64,000 nt of DNA, from NCBI RefSeq assembly GCF_003425985.1, contig NZ_CP022985.1:2393501-2457500 (forward strand), read 5' to 3'. The notes under the pieces were generated by a model. That model saw nothing but the letters and a program-made list of their open reading frames with translations, ran no database searches and was not told where the DNA came from. Source of the DNA: Mariniflexile sp. TRM1-10 (GTDB lineage: Bacteria; Bacteroidota; Bacteroidia; Flavobacteriales; Flavobacteriaceae). Shown one piece after another: positions 1 to 8,603 of the stretch. The stretch's first letter is position 1, and every line of letters starts with the position of its first letter. The position numbers and the translations under genes were made by a program.

Positions 1-1
1 A

Positions 2-730
2 CTTACTACGCTTGTGTTTGTTACACTTGCCATGAAAGGGGGTGCTTATGTGTATTATTTTGAAAACTATGTAGACAGAGAACAATTAGCTGTGGTTATT
101 CATCCCATTTTAGATTTCCTATTATCAATAGGGATGGATCATTTTGGAGATGACCCAATTTCTGCGGGATTTGGATTATTTAATGCTGGTGGTATCATTT
201 TTATGATAGTAGGCATTATGTTGTCTAAAAAACTCGCTGATACATATGGTAAAAGAGACGTGTTTGCAACATTTCTTTTTATTTCAACTTTGTTTATTCT
301 TGCCTTTTATTTCTTTCCATCAACATCAATAATACTCATATTCGTATCTCAAATACTTCATGGGTTTTTCTACGGAATCACTATCCCAATTCTTTGGGCT
401 ATGATTGCTGATGTAGCCGATTATTCGGAATGGAAAAATAACCGTCGAGCAACAGCCATCATATTTTCTGCCATGATGGTAGGTTTAAAAGCGGGTCTAA
501 GTATTGGGGGCGCTTTAACTACATGGTTTTTAGGATTTTTTAATTATGTGCCCAATGCACTAGAACAGCCTGATTCCGCCATTAACGGCATTAAATTACT
601 GGTTAGTGTTTTTCCTTCTATCCCATTTTTGATTGGTGTTGGGTTATTGTTTTTCTATGAAATTAATAAAAAAATGGAGGTTGAATTAGAATGTGATTTA
701 AAGGAAAGAAGATTAAGTGTCGTTAAATAA
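2..730 (+). CDS. GPH-type sugar:cation symporter, C-terminal half (partial)
   Basis: The reading frame is open to the left edge of the window, so this is the C-terminal part of a gene that starts outside. About six hydrophobic helices can be seen. The segment IADVADYSEWKNNRRATA is typical of the glycoside-pentoside-hexuronide (GPH, MelB/XynB-like) branch of the major facilitator superfamily. Such proteins bring oligosaccharides or sugars across the inner membrane with a cation. The stop lies inside the start region of the GH43 gene, so the two are probably co-transcribed. In this neighbourhood the likely cargo is xylose or xylo-oligosaccharides; this is inferred from context, not from the protein itself. 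Confidence 0.85.
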   Translation, partial: LTTLVFVTLAMKGGAYVYYFENYVDREQLAVVIHPILDFLLSIGMDHFGDDPISAGFGLFNAGGIIFMIVGIMLSKKLADTYGKRDVFATFLFISTLFILAFYFFPSTSIILIFVSQILHGFFYGITIPILWAMIADVADYSEWKNNRRATAIIFSAMMVGLKAGLSIGGALTTWFLGFFNYVPNALEQPDSAINGIKLLVSVFPSIPFLIGVGLLFFYEINKKMEVELECDLKERRLSVVK

Positions 731-749
731 CAAATATAAAAATATTATA

Positions 750-1778
750 ATGCCAGATAAAAGTACAGAACATATTGATTTTGAAAGCTTAAGTAAAAAT
801 GCCATCTCTCAGCCTTTGGTATCCCATATATATACTGCCGATCCATCTGCTCATGTTTTTAATAATAAGATATATATATATCCTTCTCATGATATAGATG
901 CAGGTGTTCCTTTTAATGATAATGGAGACCATTTTGGAATGGAAGATTATCATGTGATATCCATGGACAACATAAATGCCAAAGCAGTTGATAATGGTGT
1001 TGCACTACACGTAGATGATGTGCCTTGGGCAGAAAGACAAATGTGGGCACCTGATGCCGCTCATAAAAACGGGAAATACTATTTGTTTTTCCCTGCTAAG
1101 AATAAAGAAGGGATTTTTCAAATAGGCGTTGCAATAAGTGATTTCCCTACGGGACCATTTAAAGCAGAACCAAATCCTATAGTGGGCAGTTATAGTATAG
1201 ATCCAGCCGTTTTTGAAGATGAAGATGGTAGTTATTACATATATTTTGGGGGAATTTGGGGCGGACAACTTCAAAAGTACCGGAACAATATATACCGTGA
1301 AGATAATGAGCTTCCTAAGCCAAATGAGCCTGCTTTATTACCTATTGTAGCAAAACTTACAGAGGATATGTTACAATTTTCCGAAGTACCGAAGGAAGTA
1401 CGGATTTTAGATGCGTATGGTGAACTGTTACTGGAAGGAGACAACGAAAAACGTTTTTTTGAAGCGTCTTGGGTGCATAAATATAAGGGTAAATATTATT
1501 TTTCATATTCGACAGGAGATACGCATTTTATCTGTTATGCCATAGGCGATAGCCCTTACGGACCATTTACGTATAAAGGACGTATTTTAAACCCTGTAAT
1601 AGGTTGGACGTCCCATCACTCAATTTGCGAGGTAGAAGGTAAGTGGTATTTATTTTACCATGATTCTAGCTTATCTCAAGGTGTGACGCATTTAAGGTCT
1701 ATTAAGGTTAGCGAAATTAAATATAACGATGATGGTACTATTATAGCACTTAATCCTTATGACAAGAAATCTTGTTAA
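750..1778 (+). CDS. Glycoside hydrolase family 43 (beta-xylosidase/arabinofuranosidase type)
   Basis: A five-bladed propeller GH43 enzyme. An in-frame GTG start at 717 would overlap the symporter; the ATG at 750 is preferred, giving 342 residues. Numbered from 717, the three family acidic residues are readable: Asp42 in TADPSAH (base), Asp162 in SIDPAVF (pKa modulator) and Glu249 in FEASWVH (acid). WAPDAA and HHSI are further family motifs. No signal peptide is seen, so it probably acts in the cytoplasm on oligosaccharides imported by the upstream symporter. GH43 members release xylose or arabinose from xylan-derived fragments. The neighbouring GH30 supports xylan, but the exact specificity cannot be read from the sequence. 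Confidence 0.85.
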   Translation: MPDKSTEHIDFESLSKNAISQPLVSHIYTADPSAHVFNNKIYIYPSHDIDAGVPFNDNGDHFGMEDYHVISMDNINAKAVDNGVALHVDDVPWAERQMWAPDAAHKNGKYYLFFPAKNKEGIFQIGVAISDFPTGPFKAEPNPIVGSYSIDPAVFEDEDGSYYIYFGGIWGGQLQKYRNNIYREDNELPKPNEPALLPIVAKLTEDMLQFSEVPKEVRILDAYGELLLEGDNEKRFFEASWVHKYKGKYYFSYSTGDTHFICYAIGDSPYGPFTYKGRILNPVIGWTSHHSICEVEGKWYLFYHDSSLSQGVTHLRSIKVSEIKYNDDGTIIALNPYDKKSC

Positions 1779-1812
1779 TAAATGACAATGTAATTTAATT
1801 ATAATAATTAAA

Positions 1813-1847
1813 AAAAGAGAGGCTAAAATATGGTCTCTCTTTTTTTT
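1813..1847 (+). terminator. Rho-independent terminator after GH43
   Basis: AGAGAG and CTCTCT form a hairpin around a loop of about 13 bases, followed by a run of eight or more T. It lies 35 bases after the GH43 stop. Confidence 0.7.
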
Positions 1848-1853
1848 GTAAAT

Positions 1854-1890
1854 AAAACAACCTCAAATTAAATAAACTTGAGGTTGTTTT
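1854..1890. terminator. Bidirectional hairpin between convergent GH43 and SGBP genes
   Basis: A perfect 13-base inverted repeat (AAAACAACCTCAA / TTGAGGTTGTTTT) with an 11-base loop. It ends in T-rich tails on both strands. It lies between the stops of convergent genes and would end the leftward susC-susD-SGBP transcript. Confidence 0.75.
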
Positions 1891-1919
1891 TAAAAACTAA
1901 CTAAACTAAACAAATAATG

Positions 1920-2936
1920 TTATTGAGCTACTAAAGCAATGTTGTCTATAAACATGGTCTCTCCAGTTTTACCCATATCTAAAGCAACTCTAGTTGCATC
2001 GGAATTTGCTGTGAATTCCCAAGTGATTTGTTGCCATTGAAGACCAAAGTTAAAATCGGGTCCATAAGAAGCTCCTCCAGATGCATTAGTAGAGAAACGC
2101 ATTAAAGCATTAGTAGACTCTGCTCTATAGGACATTACAACAAGATACTTGACACCAGGAGTAGTAGCTGCCGCATTACTTACAAATTGTGTACTCCATG
2201 GATTGTTGTTGGCTCCTACAATTTTTGCAGTTCTACCTGCATAAGAATCTGATGCTGAAGCTAAAGTTATTCCAGCACCTCCATTCCATTTACCCCAACT
2301 GTCAAAATTATCACCGGTTCCTAGTTCAAAATTACCATTTTGTATTAGGTTTTCTGATGCATAAAAAATAGTTGTGGATGTAATGGTGCCAAAAGTTGTT
2401 GTAATTTCTATATCAACAGGAAGCGTTTTATTAGGAACGGTAGGGACAGTAAATACAAGTTCAGAAGTTGAAGAAGATACTACAGTTGCATTAACACCAC
2501 CTACAGTAACTTGTGGGCTGTATTCTAAAAATTCACCAGTAATAGTTACATTATTTCCTGGGCCAGCAGCACTTGTAGAAACAGTGTAAATCGCAGGGAT
2601 TGGTTTTTTTAAAACACCTATTTCTGTAGTTACACGATAGTTGTTTTTCATTGCTAAGGTGACTACATTCTCTCCTAGTTTTGCTGCGGTTGGAACTTCA
2701 AAAGATAACGTATTACCATCTACAGTAAAAGTTGCTTCTATCTGTCCAACAAAAACGTATTGAACTTGGTCTAGACCAGTTCCTTCAATTGTAGCGATAT
2801 CTTGAACATATTGCTCAGCAGGACTCACAGACATAACCGAAACAGAACCTGTATCGTCGTTGCTGTCACAACCTACAAGGAACAAAGACGTTACCAGGGT
2901 TAACAAACCGCATAGTTTTTTCATATTGTTTTTCAT
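1920..2936 (-). CDS. Surface glycan-binding lipoprotein with two IPT/TIG domains and a C-terminal carbohydrate-binding-like domain
   Basis: The 338-residue protein has a signal peptide ending in LVGC (Cys23), followed by DSNDD. Such an acidic stretch after the lipidated Cys is typical of surface-exported Bacteroidota lipoproteins. Two Ig-like IPT/TIG domains follow (about 32-110 and 113-195). The C-terminal 140 residues (from ENLIQNGNFELG to MFIDNIALV) look like a CBM4/9-type beta-sandwich. It sits directly after susD in the SusE/F or SGBP position, so its role is probably to hold the glycan at the cell surface for the SusCD pair. An internal Met at codon 5 is a possible alternative start. 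The ligand is inferred (xylan) from neighbours. Confidence 0.8.
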   Translation of the reverse strand: MKNNMKKLCGLLTLVTSLFLVGCDSNDDTGSVSVMSVSPAEQYVQDIATIEGTGLDQVQYVFVGQIEATFTVDGNTLSFEVPTAAKLGENVVTLAMKNNYRVTTEIGVLKKPIPAIYTVSTSAAGPGNNVTITGEFLEYSPQVTVGGVNATVVSSSTSELVFTVPTVPNKTLPVDIEITTTFGTITSTTIFYASENLIQNGNFELGTGDNFDSWGKWNGGAGITLASASDSYAGRTAKIVGANNNPWSTQFVSNAAATTPGVKYLVVMSYRAESTNALMRFSTNASGGASYGPDFNFGLQWQQITWEFTANSDATRVALDMGKTGETMFIDNIALVAQ

Positions 2937-3039
2937 ATGTAAATATTTATTGTTTTTTAATGGTCATATGGTATCGCTTTATTTTCATTGGTGTTTGTGT
3001 TTCCAAATCGTGGCGATTTCATAATTTATTTTTTTATTG

Positions 3040-4629
3040 TTAATAACCTGTATTTTGGTCAACTCTTGCTAAGTCAACAAAGGTTTGTGGAATAGGCCAT
3101 CTAAGATGTTTATCTTGAATGTTAGGCGCAGCGAGTGCATTATGTAATTTAACGCGTTCTATTAATTTACCAGTTCTCTTTAAGAAACTCCATCTTACAC
3201 CTTCAAAACCTAATTCTCTAGCATGTTCTTCTATAATATCTTCCTCTGTTAAGGAAGTGAAATTGTGGCTAGAGTTGCCGTAAGCCCTTTCTCTAATGGC
3301 GTTTATAAAAGGTAAAGCTTTACCTTCTTCACCATTTCTCCAATAAGCTTCTGCAGCATTTAAATACGCATTAGAAAGTCTATATACAATTACATTTCTG
3401 TAACCATCTGCACCATCTACCAATCTTCCATACGTACCATCTTCCCATGTTTTTGTACATGCTGGATTAATGATAGCCGCATTAGCAAAGACAGATCCTC
3501 CTGGAGATAATACATATTCGGGAGTAACCGTATCACCAATTGAAAAACCAGAACCTTCTACAATTTTATCACCTGTAATATCCACATCAAATTGCCAAGT
3601 TGTTTTATGCCATGCATTTAATCTACCATCTTCATTATCAAAAAGAGAAAAATAATATGTAGAGGGTGTCATACGTCCATAAGGTCTTCCTCCCTGTTCA
3701 AATGTTCTCGCAACACCATTAACCCTATCGTATAAAGGTACCAACATCATAACCATACGGTTACGTCTGTTTAAAATAGCTGGATCAAAAACCCAAGAAA
3801 GCATAATTTCAAGATTGTTTTCTGTACCTTGTTTACCACCTTCAAGACCAAAAATACCATCTAGGGGTTGCAATGAAAACCCTCCTGTACTAATACACTC
3901 AGCAGCAGCATCACCAGCTTCTTTCCACATACCTAAATCTAGATACGCTTCAGATAAAAGGAAATTAGCCAAGCCACTTGAAGGTGTTCCAACACCAGAT
4001 GTACCTGTTCTGTTTGGTAAATTTGGAATAGCAGTTGTAAGATCGTTTAAAATCAAATCGTAAATAACAGATTTGTCCTCTAAAGGCGCCTCAGAAGAAG
4101 GCTCTGATCCTGGGGGCAATACTTTTGCAATGGGAATGTTATCAAAACGTCTTACCAATTCTAAATAGCAGTAAGCCCTCATGGTTCTTGCTTGCCCTTC
4201 AAGTCTAGCAACAGTTGCTTCTTCTTGAGGAGTTACTGGCACAATAGCATTTTCAATAACACTATTACAATTTGCTATGGCTCTGTAATGATTATCCCAA
4301 ATTTGAGCTACTGGTCCACTATTTGGAGAAAGATTTACATTATAAGCATTCATTGCTGGTAAACCAGCCGATGGTTCATCGTTAATATTAGTCCCTGCAA
4401 GTGATAAATCTGTGCCCGCTTGTTTATAGACAGACGTATCAGTTCCCTCATGTAAATTACGTAAGGTTTCAAAAACTTGAAACATGGTAGCCTCAAGTCC
4501 ATCAATTGTATTTAATGCTTGATCTGCAGTTAATCTATCTTGAGGCTGAAGATCAATTATTTGATTATCACAACTCGTAATAATTAAGAGCAATGACATC
4601 GTTTTTAATAATGATTTAAATATTTTCAT
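3040..4629 (-). CDS. susD: SusD/RagB family outer-membrane nutrient-binding lipoprotein
   Basis: 529 residues with a lipoprotein signal ending in ITSC (Cys20). The SusD N-terminal pattern (LDLQPQDRLTADQAL-like, then AYCYLELVRRFDNIP) and the C-terminal block NAIRERAY...EHARELGFEGVRWSFLKRTGKL are characteristic. SusD forms the lid over the SusC channel, binds the oligosaccharide outside the cell and delivers it to the transporter. The gene starts 18 bases after the susC stop, so the two are co-translated or co-transcribed. By context it probably binds xylo-oligosaccharides. Confidence 0.93.
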   Translation of the reverse strand: MKIFKSLLKTMSLLLIITSCDNQIIDLQPQDRLTADQALNTIDGLEATMFQVFETLRNLHEGTDTSVYKQAGTDLSLAGTNINDEPSAGLPAMNAYNVNLSPNSGPVAQIWDNHYRAIANCNSVIENAIVPVTPQEEATVARLEGQARTMRAYCYLELVRRFDNIPIAKVLPPGSEPSSEAPLEDKSVIYDLILNDLTTAIPNLPNRTGTSGVGTPSSGLANFLLSEAYLDLGMWKEAGDAAAECISTGGFSLQPLDGIFGLEGGKQGTENNLEIMLSWVFDPAILNRRNRMVMMLVPLYDRVNGVARTFEQGGRPYGRMTPSTYYFSLFDNEDGRLNAWHKTTWQFDVDITGDKIVEGSGFSIGDTVTPEYVLSPGGSVFANAAIINPACTKTWEDGTYGRLVDGADGYRNVIVYRLSNAYLNAAEAYWRNGEEGKALPFINAIRERAYGNSSHNFTSLTEEDIIEEHARELGFEGVRWSFLKRTGKLIERVKLHNALAAPNIQDKHLRWPIPQTFVDLARVDQNTGY

Positions 4630-4647
4630 AAAACTTTTTTTTATTTA

Positions 4648-7600
4648 TTAGAAAGTTATTTTAGTCCCAAAAACCCATGTTTTTGTTATAGGGTAAGACC
4701 CAGGCCCTGATTCAGGAGAAAAAGCATCTTTATAATCGGTAAAATACTTAAGGTTATTACCTCTTACATATAGCGATAAACCATTAACAAAAGTTTTATC
4801 TAGAAACTTTTTAGGAAGATTGTATGTTAATGACACATTTCTTAATGCTACAAATGAAGCATCCCGAATTCTTATAGAATTTGCAAAACGACTAGAAAGC
4901 CCGCCGCCATTTCCAATTCTAGGAAATTCATTTGATGGATTATCAGGTGTCCAATAATTTATATTAATAATATTCGATCTATTAGAATTGTAACCACCAT
5001 AAAAGCTATTAACTCGTGTTACGCCTTGAACTGATTCTACTAACACTGATAATTCAAAGCCTTTGTATGTAAATGTATTCGTGATACCTCCAAACCAATC
5101 TGGTGTAGGGTTGCCTAAAAAAGTACGGTCATCATCATCAATGACGCCATCTGGAATACCATCTGGACCACTTAAGTCAGCAATTTTAGGGTCACCAGGT
5201 AATACATTTAGGAAATTGGTGCCAGTTGTGTTAAGGTTTTCAACCTCAGCTGTTTGATAAACACCTAAATATTTATAATCATATATCTCTCTAAAATCTT
5301 GCCCAATAAACCAACCATTAGCAGGATTGTCAACAGGATTGCCATTCTCATCTTCATCATTTCTACTCAATCTAACTAATTTATTTCTGTCCTGAGTATA
5401 ATTCATATTAACACTCCAGGTAAAATCATCAGTATCTATGATACGAGCAGCTAAACTTAACTCTAAACCTTTGGTTTCAGTTTCACCAATATTTGAATCA
5501 TAGCTTGTTGCTCCATTATTAGCGACTCCAATGATGGTTTCTGGTAATAGTAAGTCTATGTTGTTAGTTTGATAATATTCGAAACTACCGGTAATACGAT
5601 TACTTAATAAACCAAAATCTAATCCTACGTTAAACTGTTTGCTTTCTTCCCACTTTAAATTTGGATTTCCAGCTGTAGTTCCAGGGCCATAACCATTAAA
5701 TAAAATAGGCTCACCGTCTGCATCAACTCCAATAGGTAATTGAATATTATTAGCTAATGCCAAGTAGCGAAAATCTGAATAGTTATCATTACCAGTTATA
5801 CCATAACTACCTCTTAGTTTTAAATTGCTAACAACGTCAACGTCTCTCAAGAAACTTTCATTGTGAGCATTCCATGCAAATGAACCAGAAGGAAAAACAC
5901 CATATTTATTATTTGCACCAAATCTTGAAGACCCATCACGTCTCACCGATAAATTTAGAATATACCTGTCGTCAAACCCATAAGTTACACGACCAATTAA
6001 ATAAACTTTACCAGATTTATTTTTATCCCAGCTAAAGCGATCATCTTCATCTAAACTATCATCAATACCGTTATAACCTAATAAATCGGTTGGTAATCTT
6101 AATGCTATAGCATTTAATCTATCAAATTCAAACTGTTGAAATCCATAAACAAAAGTTCCAGTTACATCATGTTTTCCGAATACTCCAGTATAATTTATAA
6201 TATTGTCTAACAAATAACTTGTATTGTTTGTTTTTTGAATTCTTGCTTCATTTGGCTCACCTTCCTTATACCTTGAAGATAAAAAACTTCCGTAAAATTC
6301 ATTTCTATCTTCTGCACTTGCGTTAATGGTATATTTAAATCCACCTCCTAAACTTATTTCAATATATGGGTTTACAATAGATCTGGTAGTTATTCTATCT
6401 ATAATAGATTCATTATATCTGTATAAAGGGTTGATTTGAAACTGATCGCCTGTTATAAATTGTGTTAAACTACCATCAGGATTATAAACGGTACCTAAAG
6501 GCGTGTTGTTTGAAATAGGAATAAAAGGAGCAAAACCTCCATTTTGATTAAATTCATCAATCACATTACTGGTTTCATCCGCTTCACTTCTTGTATATTG
6601 AATTCTAGACCCAATTTTTAACCAATCATTAGGAGCATAGTCAGTATTTAAACGGTATGAATACCTTTTATAGTCGGATTTAAGAGCAATACCTTTTTCA
6701 TCATACATATCTCCATTTAAATAGAAATGAAAATTTTCAGAACCACCTGAAGCAGTGAGACTTACTCTATTAGTTGTACCTTGTCTTAGCAAGACATCCT
6801 GCCAATCAACATCTTTACCGGCTATATAGTTAGCTAATTGATCTGGGGATAATAATGTATTTAAAGAAGGTACAGAGACAGGGACACCATTTGCGATATC
6901 GGAACCTACTTCAACATCTTTTAAATATTGAATATATTGATCACCATTTGCGAAATCTATTCTATTTGCTAAGTTATTAAAACCTGTAGAAGTAGAAATC
7001 GTAAATACTGGTTTGCCTACCTTACCTTTTTTAGTTGTAATTAATAAAACACCATTAGACCCACTTGCTCCATATATTGAAGCAGAGGCAGCATCTTTTA
7101 AAACAGTCACAGATTCAATATCGTCTGGGTTTATTTCAGATAAATTACCTCCAAGTAGTGGCACACCATCGACTACGATAGTAGCTTGGTTTGCGGCATC
7201 AACACCAGTTCCTGCAGCGCCAAGTGAGCGTGTACCTCTAATTTTGATTGAAACTCCGGATCCAGGTTGTCCACTGCCTTTAGTAATTTGAACCCCAGCT
7301 GCCTGACCTCTTAGAGATTCAGCTACGTTAGGAACCGTAATACGCTCTAATTCTTGAGCATCTACTGTTGTAATAGCTCCCGTTACACTTCCTTTTTTCG
7401 AAGTACCATAACCTATTATTACAACTTCATCTAAAGCGGCTGCGTCAGGTTCTAAGGTGACGTTGATTTGTTTCCGATTGTTAATTAATACTTCTTTGGT
7501 TTTATAGCCAATAAAGCTAAAAACTAATACACCATCTGATGGAACGTTACTAATAATGAAGTTCCCATCAAAATCTGTAGCAGCACCATTGTTGGTTCCT

Positions 7601-7758
7601 TTTAAAATTAAATTTGCTCCAGGAATAGGACCATCAACGTCTGAGACATTTCCAGAAACCGTTATTTGGGCATGCATCCCAGTGCAAAACAAAAACAACA
7701 GAATTAAAAATCCTATCTGTTTAATGTGTTCGCTTTTAAATAATAAAAACTTTGTCAT
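4648..7758 (-). CDS. susC: SusC/RagA family TonB-linked outer-membrane transporter
   Basis: 1036 residues, the usual SusC size. A signal peptide is followed by a carboxypeptidase-like regulatory domain (about 32-115, VSGNVSDVDGPIPGANLILK). The TonB-dependent plug follows (IIGYGTSKKGSVTGA, SIYGASGSNGVLLITTKKG), then a long beta-barrel ending in an aromatic C-terminus (WVFGTKITF). It imports oligosaccharides across the outer membrane with energy from TonB-ExbBD. A LacI-type operator overlies its promoter at 7865-7905, and the same site type precedes the GH30 gene, so the SusCD block and the xylanase are probably induced together. Confidence 0.95.
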   Translation of the reverse strand: MTKFLLFKSEHIKQIGFLILLFLFCTGMHAQITVSGNVSDVDGPIPGANLILKGTNNGAATDFDGNFIISNVPSDGVLVFSFIGYKTKEVLINNRKQINVTLEPDAAALDEVVIIGYGTSKKGSVTGAITTVDAQELERITVPNVAESLRGQAAGVQITKGSGQPGSGVSIKIRGTRSLGAAGTGVDAANQATIVVDGVPLLGGNLSEINPDDIESVTVLKDAASASIYGASGSNGVLLITTKKGKVGKPVFTISTSTGFNNLANRIDFANGDQYIQYLKDVEVGSDIANGVPVSVPSLNTLLSPDQLANYIAGKDVDWQDVLLRQGTTNRVSLTASGGSENFHFYLNGDMYDEKGIALKSDYKRYSYRLNTDYAPNDWLKIGSRIQYTRSEADETSNVIDEFNQNGGFAPFIPISNNTPLGTVYNPDGSLTQFITGDQFQINPLYRYNESIIDRITTRSIVNPYIEISLGGGFKYTINASAEDRNEFYGSFLSSRYKEGEPNEARIQKTNNTSYLLDNIINYTGVFGKHDVTGTFVYGFQQFEFDRLNAIALRLPTDLLGYNGIDDSLDEDDRFSWDKNKSGKVYLIGRVTYGFDDRYILNLSVRRDGSSRFGANNKYGVFPSGSFAWNAHNESFLRDVDVVSNLKLRGSYGITGNDNYSDFRYLALANNIQLPIGVDADGEPILFNGYGPGTTAGNPNLKWEESKQFNVGLDFGLLSNRITGSFEYYQTNNIDLLLPETIIGVANNGATSYDSNIGETETKGLELSLAARIIDTDDFTWSVNMNYTQDRNKLVRLSRNDEDENGNPVDNPANGWFIGQDFREIYDYKYLGVYQTAEVENLNTTGTNFLNVLPGDPKIADLSGPDGIPDGVIDDDDRTFLGNPTPDWFGGITNTFTYKGFELSVLVESVQGVTRVNSFYGGYNSNRSNIININYWTPDNPSNEFPRIGNGGGLSSRFANSIRIRDASFVALRNVSLTYNLPKKFLDKTFVNGLSLYVRGNNLKYFTDYKDAFSPESGPGSYPITKTWVFGTKITF

Positions 7759-7864
7759 AAAAATTGAGTTTAGTTAAATGTAAATGGTTATTAATGAATA
7801 TATAGTTGTTGTTGATTATTAAAAATGTGTTTTTTATATTAACTCATAAGTGTTAGATATTAAC

Positions 7865-7905
7865 CAAATGTAAAAAAATATTCCAGATAACACAACCGAT
7901 TGCGT
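7865..7905 (-). promoter_or_regulatory. susC promoter with LacI-type operator over the -33 box
   Basis: On the minus strand a -7 box TACATTTG (7872-7865) is preceded, after exactly 20 bases, by TTG at 7895-7893. That TTG lies inside a 16-bp pseudopalindrome with central CG (ACACAACCGATTGCGT on the plus strand, 7890-7905). Central-CG palindromes of this length are typical of LacI/GalR regulators. Binding here would block the -33 contact, which suggests repression relieved by a xylan-derived sugar. The start codon is 107 bases downstream of the -7 box. Confidence 0.7.
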
Positions 7906-8199
7906 AAAATGTTTTAACATTTCTTTAATACGTATTTTATTTGCTTAATTTATCTAATAGTAAAGCAAATAAGTTGCTTTAAAAAAATTATTGATTTATG
8001 TATTTTAAAGAAAAAACAAAATAACTCTAGGTACTTAGGATATATTCTTCAAATCATAACAGCTAAAATTTCCATCTTAATGAAAAAGTCAAAAAACATA
8101 AGGCTAGACCTACTTGATCCTTAAATAAGGATATAATACTTTTTGATTGTAATTTTATTAATTTACCAATTTTACTCCAAAATTTTTACTGAAGTAATA

Positions 8200-8240
8200 C
8201 AAACATATGAATAAATTTTTAATTCCGCAATCGGTTGTGC
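8200..8240 (-). promoter_or_regulatory. Second operator-promoter pointing toward susC
   Basis: On the minus strand the -7 box TATGTTTG (8207-8200) has TTG at 8230-8228, again with a spacer of exactly 20. The 16-bp site CCGCAATCGGTTGTGC (8225-8240, plus strand) is the same operator in the same phase as the susC and GH30 sites. It lies 440 bases upstream of susC with no intact gene in between. It may be a distal susC promoter giving a long leader, a small-RNA promoter, or the leftover of a lost gene. Confidence 0.6.
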
Positions 8241-8382
8241 TATAAAAAACATTTTACAAAAAAAATAAGATTTAAAAAAAATCGGGTTTTTGTAATATAC
8301 AAAGTTCCCATAATCAAAGGGTTGCTACTTTTAAAGAAGTAACAGTAACTTCTAGAATAGAAAAAAAATAACACAACGAACC

Positions 8383-8515
8383 AAAATCAATTCTGCCTAT
8401 TAAACCATATAGATTGACCAACAGTCCAATCACTAGGGTTATTAATGCTGGTGTTTCAATTACTAGTTCACCAAATATAACTAGTTCTGTATGGATCTTA
8501 TCTTTATCTTAAGAA
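8383..8515 (-). pseudogene. Possible frameshifted C-terminal coding remnant
   Basis: Downstream of the GH30 gene on the same strand, one frame reads KIHTELVIFGELVIETPA. A neighbouring frame then reads INNPSDWTVGQSIWFNRQN followed by a stop. Together they look like the end of a beta-rich protein split by a frameshift. There is no start and I do not recognise the family. This could be chance in AT-rich DNA. Confidence 0.2.
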
Positions 8516-8603
8516 TAGCTGATAAATAAATTTAATTTTAATATGCACTATAGAATAACTATAAAGTAACAAAGTTGTTTTAATGACCAATTGTATTCGT
8601 TGT

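Larger units (their letters stand above)
7759..8603. other. 845 bp intergenic region with two operator-promoters and a decayed coding trace
   Basis: This AT-rich stretch separates susC from the GH30 gene upstream on the same strand. It holds two promoter/operator units (listed separately) and, at about 8383-8515, a broken coding trace. Otherwise no gene, RNA or terminator could be recognised. Confidence 0.6.
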
